Source: an uncultured Planctomycetota bacterium (lineage in GTDB: Bacteria > Planctomycetota > UBA1135 > UBA2386). Taken from it: a stretch of DNA of 5,018 nucleotides. Each line of letters starts with the position of its first letter. The first letter of the stretch is position 1. A model generated the notes under the pieces. It made no database searches. It worked only from the letters and a program-made list of their open reading frames with translations, and was not told the origin of the DNA. Of the stretch, positions 1 to 5,018 are shown piece after piece. The DNA lies in NCBI GenBank assembly GCA_903925435.1, contig CAIYFF010000588.1, forward strand, positions 1 to 5,018, in the 5' to 3' direction. A program made the position numbers and the translations under genes.

Positions 1-51
1 CAGAAGGACTTCCTGTCGATGCTGAAGCGCTCGCGGCCCGACGTCGACTGA
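1..51 (+). CDS. C-terminal tail of an unidentified upstream gene
   Basis: The window opens inside a plus-strand reading frame that encodes QKDFLSMLKRSRPDVD and ends in TGA at 49-51. Only 16 residues are visible, so no family can be assigned. The tail is charged and hydrophilic, with nothing suggesting a membrane segment. The gene converges on the minus-strand kinase/methyltransferase gene, with only 6 bases between the two stop codons, and I see no clear intrinsic terminator in that gap. That this is a coding end, rather than a chance open frame, rests on its reaching the window edge and on its tight convergent packing. Confidence 0.55.
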   Translation, partial: QKDFLSMLKRSRPDVD

Positions 52-57
52 TCTGCG

Positions 58-1389
58 TCAGGCGTCGCTGCGGCGCACGAAGCTCGCGACCCAGAGGTCC
101 TTGCAGTAGGGCAGTTCCGCGCGGTGCGCGTGCAACGAAAAGCCGTTGGCCTTGCACCAGCGCACGAGTCGGCTCAGCGTGATCGCATGGCGCATCGGCG
201 CACGGCCTGAAGCAAGGTCGCGCAACCTGCGGCTTGCGTGGTGCACGCTGCACGGATGGAAGAAGCTCGCGACGAAGAATCGTCGGCTGACGCGGCAGGC
301 TTCTTGGACCGCGGCCTTCTGCGCCGATGGCTCCAAGTGGTGGAGGAAACGAAACTGCACCGCGCCGTCGAACGCGCGATCCACAAACGGCAGCGCGAGC
401 GCGTGCGCCTGCGCCATGGGCTCCGTTGCGCCTCCATCCATGGCCTGCTGCAACATCGCAAACGCGCCGTCGACGCGCCCGATCCCGTGGCCACGCGCGC
501 GCAAGAACGGCGACAAGCGGCCCGCTCCGCATGGCGCGTCGAGCACCGTCTCGCCGGGGCGCCCCGGCCACACGGAAGCGAGCAGCGCGAGTTCGCGCTC
601 GGTTCGCGCTGGGTTGCGATCCTTGTAGGCCTTCGCCTTGCCCGTCCGTTCGTAGCGAGCCGCCGTGTCCATCGGCGACAAGCCGCGAACGATCGTTCGC
701 GCATGCCGCGCAGCGCCGGCGCGCTTCAACAAGCGCAACGCAAAGCGCAGCGCAGCGTGCCGCGCGATCGGCAGCGACTGCACCGAGCGTTGGAACCGAC
801 GCAGCGCCCGGCGACACGTCTTGAGCGGCGCTGGTCCTTCTGCCGCGACTTCGCCGTTGTGCAGGTCGAGCAGGCCAAAGCGCCAGTAGCCCAGTTCTTG
901 GCGCACGAACACGTGGTCCGCCGACAGGTCGGGCAGCCGGAATCCTGCCGCCAGCAGATCGCCGCAGAACGACGCCAGCATCCGCAGCATCGTCGGGTCG
1001 TGTTCGCAGCGCAGCAGATGCTCGACGAGCGGCGTCCCCGGCATCTGCTCGCACAAGTAGAACGAACGTCCGTCGCTCATGCGGCCGCGCAGCACGGGGC
1101 GCGGGGTCTCGACGCCGCGTTGGCGCAGCGCGAGTGTCACGAGGCATTCACGCTCGGCGTCGTCCTTCGCGTGCGGCCGCGTCATCGCAAACGTGATGCG
1201 ATTGCGGATCGAGCACGGTCCGAACTGCTTCATGTAGTAGACGCGGCCGTCCGCCCGAATGCGTACGACGCTGCGCGCGCGGTTCTGCTGCGCCGCGAGT
1301 TCATGAGGGTGCGCGAGGATCGCGTCGCGGTCGGCAAAGCGCGCGCGTTCCGCGTCGTCTGCGCACACGAACTCGTAGTTGCCCGACAT
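58..1389 (-). CDS. Fusion of WaaP/KdkA-like lipopolysaccharide kinase domain and class I SAM methyltransferase
   Basis: A 443-residue protein with two domains. Residues about 35-235 look like the lipopolysaccharide kinase (WaaP/KdkA) branch of the protein-kinase-like fold. The candidate ATP-binding lysine is K54 in RVYYMKQF, and an acidic helix (DDAERE, 76-81) could supply the paired glutamate. The catalytic-loop aspartate would be D154 in LPDLSADHVFV, and the metal-binding aspartate D175 in LLDLHNG. A histidine at the usual kinase asparagine position (H159) together with an 'IDLH'-type motif is, from memory, characteristic of WaaP heptose kinases. Residues about 240-440 are a Rossmann methyltransferase: motif I VLDAPCGAGRL (282-292), acidic D307 after strand 2, and a motif IV-like region LALPFVDRAFDGAVQFRFLHHL without its last residues at about 331-350. 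There is no signal peptide or membrane span, so it is probably cytoplasmic or peripheral. The target of neither domain is visible; phosphorylation and methylation of a surface glycan or lipid is inferred. The ATG lacks a purine-rich Shine-Dalgarno sequence. The methyltransferase call is firm, the kinase call moderate. Confidence 0.8.
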   Translation of the reverse strand: MSGNYEFVCADDAERARFADRDAILAHPHELAAQQNRARSVVRIRADGRVYYMKQFGPCSIRNRITFAMTRPHAKDDAERECLVTLALRQRGVETPRPVLRGRMSDGRSFYLCEQMPGTPLVEHLLRCEHDPTMLRMLASFCGDLLAAGFRLPDLSADHVFVRQELGYWRFGLLDLHNGEVAAEGPAPLKTCRRALRRFQRSVQSLPIARHAALRFALRLLKRAGAARHARTIVRGLSPMDTAARYERTGKAKAYKDRNPARTERELALLASVWPGRPGETVLDAPCGAGRLSPFLRARGHGIGRVDGAFAMLQQAMDGGATEPMAQAHALALPFVDRAFDGAVQFRFLHHLEPSAQKAAVQEACRVSRRFFVASFFHPCSVHHASRRLRDLASGRAPMRHAITLSRLVRWCKANGFSLHAHRAELPYCKDLWVASFVRRSDA

Positions 1390-1505
1390 GGGCGGGGCAG
1401 GGTAGGCACGGCTCGGGGGCGTTCCAAGCGCGCGCCGCGCTGCGCCTTCGACTCATGCTGAAGCGCGCGCTTGCTCGCGCTGCGTTGCGGGCCCAAGATC
1501 GCGCC
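1390..1505. other. Divergent intergenic region between kinase/methyltransferase and adenosine deaminase genes
   Basis: This 116-base stretch must hold the upstream signals of both divergent genes. I see no convincing -35/-10 pair on either strand and no Shine-Dalgarno sequence before either ATG. It is extremely GC-rich and contains an imperfect direct repeat (listed separately). An in-frame ATG at 1455 could extend the deaminase by 17 Arg/Ala-rich residues, but these precede the conserved domain and are probably untranslated. Confidence 0.6.
1426..1484. repeat. Imperfect direct repeat with embedded 12-bp palindrome
   Basis: AAGCGCGCGC occurs at 1426-1435 and again at 1461-1470. Each copy is followed closely by CGCGCTGCG (1436-1444 and 1476-1484), with no gap in the first copy and 5 bases (TTGCT) in the second. 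The second copy extends to the perfect palindrome AAGCGCGCGCTT at 1461-1472. Its position between divergent genes would suit a regulator site. The region is also CG-dinucleotide rich, so chance or slippage is quite possible. Confidence 0.4.
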
Positions 1506-2762
1506 ATGTCGAGCCGCCGCACCGCAACGCCGGTCCTCTCGCGCGAAGTCCTCGCAGCGCTTCCCAAGTCCGACCTGCACCTGCACCTCGATGGCAGCCT
1601 CCGCCTGCCGACGCTGATCGAGCTCGCCAAGAAGCGCAAGGTTGCGCTGCCGAGCTCCACTCCGGAAGGCCTGCTCGAGACGGTCTTCAAGAGCTCCTAC
1701 AAGAACCTGCCCGAGTATCTGCGCGGCTTCGAACTGACGGTCGCGTGCATGCAGGACGCGGAGAGCCTCGAACGCGCGGCGTATGAGCTCGCGATCGATT
1801 GCCGCAAGGAGAACGTCTTCTACATCGAAGTGCGCTTTGCGCCGCAGTTGCACGCGCGCGCGGACTTCCCGGTGCGCGACGTGCTCGCCGCGGTGTGCAA
1901 GGGACTCGAGCGCGCGAAGAAGGAGATCAACAAGGACCCTCTGGTGAAGAGCGGCGAGGTGCCGCCGTTTGCGTGCGGCGTCATCGTCTGCGCGCTGCGC
2001 TTCTTCCTGCCGGTGTTCAGCGCGCACTATCGCGCCTACTTCGACGCGCTGCCGTCGGCGCCGTCGACCGACATCTACGCGCTCGCATCGCTCGAACTCG
2101 CGCGCGCCGCGGTGCGCGCTGCCGAAGAAGACGGCCTGCCGATCGTCGGCTTCGACCTCGCCGGCCAAGAACGCGGCTTCCCGGCGAAGGATCATCAAGC
2201 TGCCTACCAGCTCGCGCACGAGCACTTCCTCGGCAAGACCGTGCATGCGGGCGAGGACTACGGCCCCGAGTCGATCTTCCAGGCGATCACCGATTGCCAC
2301 GCCGATCGCATCGGGCACGGCACGTGGCTGTTCAGCCAGCGACACATCAAGGACCGCGCGATCACCGACAAGCGCGCCTACATCGACAAGCTCGTTCGCT
2401 ACGTCGCGGACCGCCGCATCACGCTGGAGGTGTGCCTCACTAGCAACCAGCAGACGATTCCCGAGCTGCGCGACAACCTCGGCAAGCACCCGTTCCGCAT
2501 GATGCGCAAGGAGCGCTGCAGCGTGACGCTGTGCACCGACAACCGGCTCGTGTCGCGCACGACGATGACCGACGAAGTGCACAAGGCGGTGGAGACGTTC
2601 GGCCTCGATGCGCGCGCACTGAAGGACGTGCTGATCTACGGCTTCAAGCGCGCGTTCTTCCACGGGCCCTACCACGAGAAGCGCGCCTATGTGCGTTCGA
2701 TGCTGAACTACATGGAGTCGGTGTTCTTGAAGTCCGGCATCGATGTGACCGGGCCCCGCTGA
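1506..2762 (+). CDS. add: Adenosine deaminase-family metal-dependent hydrolase
   Basis: A 418-residue TIM-barrel amidohydrolase of the adenosine/AMP deaminase family, expected to deaminate adenosine (or a related purine nucleoside) to inosine in the cytoplasm. The family signatures appear in order. HLHLDGSL gives zinc ligands H25 and H27. GFDLAGQE is at 215-222. TVHAGED gives ligand H247 and proton-transfer E250, and RIGHGT gives H271. EVCLTSN (308-314) precedes SVTLCTDNR, whose D345 is the last zinc ligand. The residue after it, Asp in mouse ADA and E. coli Add, is Asn here (N346). From memory, other bacterial members, including actinobacterial ones, also have TDNR. The protein is longer than the roughly 330-residue E. 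coli Add, with extra sequence near 138-190 and 275-300. ATG 1506 was preferred to ATG 1455 because homology begins soon after it; neither has a clear Shine-Dalgarno sequence. No signal peptide is visible. Exact substrate is uncertain: related members act on adenine or aminofutalosine. Confidence 0.88.
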   Translation: MSSRRTATPVLSREVLAALPKSDLHLHLDGSLRLPTLIELAKKRKVALPSSTPEGLLETVFKSSYKNLPEYLRGFELTVACMQDAESLERAAYELAIDCRKENVFYIEVRFAPQLHARADFPVRDVLAAVCKGLERAKKEINKDPLVKSGEVPPFACGVIVCALRFFLPVFSAHYRAYFDALPSAPSTDIYALASLELARAAVRAAEEDGLPIVGFDLAGQERGFPAKDHQAAYQLAHEHFLGKTVHAGEDYGPESIFQAITDCHADRIGHGTWLFSQRHIKDRAITDKRAYIDKLVRYVADRRITLEVCLTSNQQTIPELRDNLGKHPFRMMRKERCSVTLCTDNRLVSRTTMTDEVHKAVETFGLDARALKDVLIYGFKRAFFHGPYHEKRAYVRSMLNYMESVFLKSGIDVTGPR

Positions 2763-2795
2763 GGCGGGGTTCGCTCCGCAGCAAGCGAGGCGGAG
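2751..2795 (+). terminator. GC-rich hairpin pair overlapping the deaminase stop codon
   Basis: CCCCGC (2754-2759) pairs perfectly with GCGGGG (2764-2769) around the loop TGAG, which contains the deaminase TGA. Two G-U pairs and one G-C pair outside extend the stem to 9 bp (2751-2759 with 2764-2772). A second stem, CTCCGC (2774-2779) with GCGGAG (2790-2795), follows immediately. No T-run follows either stem, so this is not a canonical intrinsic terminator. A U-tract-less terminator or an mRNA 3' end-stabilising structure is plausible. Confidence 0.45.
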
Positions 2796-2842
2796 TCCTG
2801 CCCCACGAGTTCCCACGGTGCGGAACTTTCGCCTCGAGGCAT

Positions 2843-2885
2843 CCCCGAGGGTTGTCCGATCCAGGTCTCGGGGTAGTCTCCCCGA
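2843..2885. repeat. Three-part inverted repeat able to form two alternative hairpins
   Basis: CTCGGGG at 2867-2873 is the exact complement of CCCCGAG at 2843-2849 (17-base loop). Its last six bases are also exactly complementary to CCCCGA at 2880-2885 (6-base loop TAGTCT). The middle element can therefore pair with only one partner at a time. The arrangement resembles a switch, or an operator if read as DNA, but a function is not shown. Confidence 0.4.
2852..2879 (+). promoter_or_regulatory. Weak candidate sigma-70-type promoter for the secreted protein operon
   Basis: TTGTCC (2852-2857) and TAGTCT (2874-2879) are separated by 16 bases. They match the TTGACA and TATAAT consensus at 4/6 and 3/6 positions. 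Transcription would start near 2886, giving a leader of about 60 bases. The putative -10 lies in the loop of the TCGGGG/CCCCGA hairpin. This is the best pair in the gap, but it is weak and could be chance. Confidence 0.25.
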
Positions 2886-2935
2886 CTCGTGACCGGCCCG
2901 AGCCACCCTGGCCCGCCGTCGTGTCGCGCCAATCC

Positions 2936-2940
2936 GAGGA
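2936..2940 (+). promoter_or_regulatory. Ribosome binding site GAGGA for the start at 2949
   Basis: GAGGA ends 8 bases before ATG 2949, close to ideal spacing. It is the only clear Shine-Dalgarno sequence I find in the window. It matters because it supports real initiation at 2949, ahead of the tandem stop codons. Confidence 0.65.
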
Positions 2941-2948
2941 ACGCACTG

Positions 2949-3914
2949 ATGAGCGCATTCCGTGCAACCATCGCCTGCTTGGCGATGTCGATGATTTTTG
3001 CGAGGCCCGCCTCGCCTCAGTGATGAGGCGGTGGTGGGGGAGCCAGTTCGGCTCCCGTAGCGGGTCCTAGTGGTGCAGGACGGGCTGGCCCAGGTGGCGG
3101 CGGTCGCGGCGGCATTCCCATCGATTTCCGTCGAGGGAAGACGTCCAAAGACCTCCTCCAGATTTCGTGGGACTACCCGGTTTGGAAGCCCGCGGCGCCG
3201 ACGACCGGCGAGCGCGAGAAGGGCGGCACCGTCACAGTCCAGCGCGAGCACGCGCTCCCGCTCGAGCAAGCGATGCAGCTCGTCGTCCGCGAGGACCGGC
3301 GACCACTGCTCGTCATGCGCGAGTGCGAGAAGTGCAAGGGCACGGACCATGCGCTCCTGAGTCGTTCCCTCGACAACGAGCAGACGGTGCTGCTCACGCG
3401 GTGGTTCCACTGCGTGAAGTTGCCGCCGAACGTGCTGTCCGCGGACCATCCGCTGACGGCCCTGTTCAAGCAGTCGAAGGAAGGCGAGCGCATTCCGCAC
3501 TTGTTCTTCGTGGATCCGGACGGCGCCAACAAGACGCCGCTGCCCGGTGACCAATCGCAGACGCAGCTTTGGGAGACGATGTTCTCGTATCTCGACCGCG
3601 CCTACGAAGGGGACGCGAAGAAGGCGCTGAAGGAACTGCGTTCGATCCTGAACCAGCTCGATCGCATCGACAGCCAGGCGACGGAGATTCGCGGGCGCGT
3701 CGACAAGGAGATCGAGAAGCGCGGGCCGGACTCCGACAAGCTGCCGAAGATGGAAGAGCAGTTGGCGAAGCTCGAAGAGGAGCGAAAGAAGTTCGTCGAC
3801 AAGGAGCTCGAGCTGCGTCGATCGGCGCTCGTCGAAGCGAAGCCTGAGGCCAAGGCCGAAGGCGAGCAGGCCAAGGACGCCGACCCCAAGGCGGGCGGCG
3901 CGGACGCGAAGTGA
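2949..3914 (+). CDS. Secreted thioredoxin-like protein with coiled-coil tail, frame interrupted by tandem TGA
   Basis: Counting from ATG 2949, the frame has 321 codons, of which 25 and 26 (3021-3026) are both TGA. Codons 1-24 form a signal peptide: R5, a hydrophobic core (ATIACLAMSMIFA, 6-18) and the end RPASPQ. After the stops comes a Gly/Ala/Ser/Pro linker (27-55), then IPIDF and a domain to about residue 220. That domain looks thioredoxin-like: an opening helix (103-118), strand PLLVMR, a CxxC pair C126/C129 in RECEKCKG, and RIPHLFFVDPDG, where P183 would be the cis-proline. Residues 219-297 are charged helices, probably coiled coil, and 298-321 are Lys/Ala/Glu-rich. Between the stops and ATG 3273 (codon 109) there is no ATG, GTG or TTG. 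A start at 3273 would cut into the first thioredoxin helix and lose the signal peptide. If made, the protein should be exported, perhaps as a redox or folding factor. It could be a pseudogene, a sequence error or a readthrough product. Fold assignment moderate; function unknown. Confidence 0.6.
3012..3031 (+). promoter_or_regulatory. Perfect hairpin enclosing the tandem TGA codons
   Basis: CGCCTCA (3013-3019) pairs perfectly with TGAGGCG (3024-3030) around a GTGA tetraloop of the stable GNRA class; an outer T-G wobble adds an eighth pair. The first TGA lies in the loop and the second forms the start of the 3' arm. In RNA this would be a compact stable structure exactly at the interruption. 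Confidence 0.5.
3038..3056 (+). promoter_or_regulatory. Second perfect hairpin downstream of the tandem TGA codons
   Basis: GGGAGCC (3038-3044) pairs perfectly with GGCTCCC (3050-3056) across the 5-base loop AGTTC. It begins 11 bases after the second TGA, with its loop 18 bases after it. No T-run follows, so it is not a canonical intrinsic terminator. As recalled, bacterial SECIS elements have similar spacing and a G within the first two loop bases, a condition met here; that alone is weak evidence. Confidence 0.45.
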
Positions 3915-3916
3915 CG

Positions 3917-5018
3917 ATGCGGCGCCGCTGCGCCACGACGCTGCGCCGAGCAATCGGCGCAGCGTGGTTGTTGTGCGCGGCGCTTGCTTGCCCGCTGCTC
4001 GCCCAAGACAAGGACGCGAGCAAGGACAAGGCTCCTCCGCTTGCCGGCAAGGGCAAGGAAGAGGACGAAGTCACGCGCATGAAGGTCGATCCCTACACCG
4101 GCGGGGACCTTGCGTTGCTGCAGCAGGCCGGTCACTCGGCCTACGGTCCATTCGTCTGGTCGAAGGACACGCGCACTGAAGACATCGACCGCGTGCTCGG
4201 CGAAGGCCGCGTGCTGTGGCTCGAGACCGCGCATTTCCGCATCGGCTGCAATCTGCGCACGGCGCCGATCCCCGAGAAGCAGGCGCAGCGCAAGGCGATC
4301 CACGACGAGGTCGCGGCGCTGCGCAAGAAACTGCCGAAGATCCCCGACAAGCCAAAGCGGCTTGATCCGTGGTTGCGCATGCATCTGTATGCGGCGCGCG
4401 CCGAGAAGCTGTACGCCGAGTTCGAGTCGCTGCTGCTCGCCGGCGGCGCCAAGTTTGGCACTGCAAAGGAGCCGCCCGACGGCCCGTATCTCGGATTGCC
4501 GGACAAGCACCTGCTCTTGGTGTTCCAAAAGAAGTCCGACCTCGCGCGCTACTTCGATCGCTTCTGCGGCGTGCAGGCTGATCGTTCGTTCAGCTACTAC
4601 CTGCCGACGAGCCACCAGATGCTGTTTGGCGTCTCGGTCGAAGGGCTCGAAGTGGAGGACGACCCGTCGCTGCACAGCCACGTGCTGTATGGGCTCGCGG
4701 GCAACCTGTGCAACGGCCTGCGCGGCTACTCGTATCGAATGCCGCCGTGGCTCGGCGAGGGCTTTGCGCATCTCGTCTCGCGTCGCGTCGAGACCGAGTT
4801 CGTCAATGTCACCATCAAGGACGACGAAGCGGTCAACGAAGAGGAGCAGCACCTCTGGCCCAAGAAGGTCCGCGCCCGTGCGCAGTACGACCGCACGCGG
4901 ATCCCCTTTGCGCAGATGACGCTGTGGCAGCAGAGCAAGGACATGGGATACCACGGCGAATTGCAGTCGTGGTCGCGCGTCGACTTCTTGCACAAGCAGG
5001 ACAAGGACAAGCTCGGCG
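3917..5018 (+). CDS. Secreted peptidase-MA/DUF1570-like protein, zinc motif apparently lost (3' partial)
   Basis: The frame opens at ATG 3917, 2 bases after the preceding TGA, and is still open at the window edge (367 codons seen). Residues 1-30 form a signal peptide: RRR near the start, the core AIGAAWLLCAALACPLLA, and probable cleavage around LAQ-D (29-31). A Lys/Asp-rich linker follows (31-50). The body resembles secreted peptidase-MA-like (DUF1570-type) proteins in order: LWLETAHFRIG (100-110), a helix with LYAEFESLL (165-173), strand LLLVFQKKSDLARYF (199-213), then SLHSHVLYGL (251-260) and MPPWLGEGFAHLV (275-287). In active relatives an HExxH helix precedes the WLxEGxA motif. Here the matching stretch reads HSHVL or HVLYG, without the catalytic glutamate and second histidine, while E281 remains. 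It is therefore probably a non-catalytic relative, or of a different mechanism. Weak upstream GAAG suggests translational coupling to the thioredoxin-like gene. Reading frame firm; family moderate. Confidence 0.75.
   Translation, partial: MRRRCATTLRRAIGAAWLLCAALACPLLAQDKDASKDKAPPLAGKGKEEDEVTRMKVDPYTGGDLALLQQAGHSAYGPFVWSKDTRTEDIDRVLGEGRVLWLETAHFRIGCNLRTAPIPEKQAQRKAIHDEVAALRKKLPKIPDKPKRLDPWLRMHLYAARAEKLYAEFESLLLAGGAKFGTAKEPPDGPYLGLPDKHLLLVFQKKSDLARYFDRFCGVQADRSFSYYLPTSHQMLFGVSVEGLEVEDDPSLHSHVLYGLAGNLCNGLRGYSYRMPPWLGEGFAHLVSRRVETEFVNVTIKDDEAVNEEEQHLWPKKVRARAQYDRTRIPFAQMTLWQQSKDMGYHGELQSWSRVDFLHKQDKDKLG

Larger units (their letters stand above)
2763..2948. other. Intergenic region upstream of the secreted protein operon
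   Basis: This 186-base gap separates the deaminase from the secreted thioredoxin-like gene. It holds the second post-deaminase hairpin, a perfect 10-bp palindrome GCCTCGAGGC (2831-2840), a set of competing CCCCGAG/CTCGGGG inverted repeats, a weak candidate promoter and a good ribosome binding site at its end. I see no convincing small gene. The open frames crossing it have no start signal and no recognisable sequence. Confidence 0.6.

Noticed and set aside
238..1461. A 407-codon plus-strand open frame antisense to the kinase/methyltransferase gene
   Set aside because: Composition is Arg/Ala/Gln-rich and without motifs, while the opposite strand has a clear methyltransferase signature.
1455..1505. 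Upstream ATG adding 17 residues to the deaminase
   Set aside because: The extension is an Arg/Ala-rich translation of the repeat region with no Shine-Dalgarno sequence, and conserved sequence starts only after ATG 1506.
3021..3026. Genome-wide reassignment of TGA to a sense codon
   Set aside because: All four other gene ends seen (49-51, 58-60 on the minus strand, 2760-2762 and 3912-3914) use TGA as a stop, so any decoding here would have to be local.
3070..3360. GTG 3070 as a frameshifted signal-peptide start for the thioredoxin-like protein
   Set aside because: VVQDGLAQVAAVAAAF is a poor signal peptide, there is no ribosome binding site, and a further frameshift would be needed. The 2949 start is already in the right frame.
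3273..3914. ATG 3273 as the true start of the thioredoxin-like gene
   Set aside because: It falls within the first helix of the fold, gives no signal peptide and lacks a clear ribosome binding site. About 50 plausible coding residues (from IPIDF at 3114) lie upstream in the same frame.
1230..3953. A 907-codon open frame on the minus strand across the deaminase and thioredoxin-like genes
   Set aside because: Its translation is Arg/Leu/Ala-rich with no recognisable domain and lies antisense to genes with clear motifs. Long antisense frames are expected where third positions are nearly all G or C.
3602..4993. A 463-codon minus-strand open frame antisense to the two secreted protein genes
   Set aside because: Low-complexity translation and no start signal. 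The plus strand carries signal peptides and conserved-looking segments.
1..5018. CRISPR array, tRNA, rRNA or insertion sequence
   Set aside because: I saw no regularly spaced repeats, no tRNA- or rRNA-like sequence, no transposase motifs and no flanking terminal inverted repeats.

Overview
The window comes from a GC-rich bacterium with strong G/C preference at third codon positions. Secreted proteins with alanine-rich signal peptides, a likely peptidase-MA-like (DUF1570-type) protein and a long adenosine deaminase of the 'TDNR' type are reminiscent of Planctomycetota. That is an inference from style, not a phylogenetic placement.

Layout: (1) 1-51, the last 16 codons of an unidentified plus-strand gene. 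(2) 58-1389, minus strand, converging on that tail: a two-domain protein with an N-terminal WaaP/KdkA-like lipopolysaccharide-kinase fold and a C-terminal class I SAM methyltransferase. (3) 1390-1505, a short divergent intergenic region carrying an imperfect direct repeat and a 12-bp palindrome. (4) 1506-2762, plus strand: an adenosine deaminase-family enzyme whose stop codon lies in the loop of a GC-rich hairpin. (5) 2763-2948, an intergenic region with further hairpins and a weak candidate promoter. (6) 2949-3914, plus strand: a secreted thioredoxin-like protein with a C-terminal helical/coiled-coil tail, whose frame is broken by two consecutive TGA codons just after the signal peptide. (7) 3917-5018, plus strand, running off the window: a second secreted protein, resembling peptidase-MA/DUF1570 proteins but apparently without the HExxH zinc motif. 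It starts 2 bases after the stop of gene 6, so the two are probably cotranscribed and translationally coupled.

The most unusual feature is at 2949-3056. A well-formed start (GAGGA eight bases upstream of ATG) opens a signal peptide. The same frame then meets TGA TGA at 3021-3026 and continues open for 295 more codons through the thioredoxin-like domain. No ATG, GTG or TTG lies between the stops and codon 109. The stops sit in a perfect 7-bp hairpin with a GTGA tetraloop, and a second perfect 7-bp hairpin follows 7 bases later. Possible explanations are a decaying gene, a sequence error, an attenuator or programmed readthrough (including selenocysteine). The sequence alone does not decide. All complete genes here end in TGA, so wholesale reassignment of TGA is unlikely.
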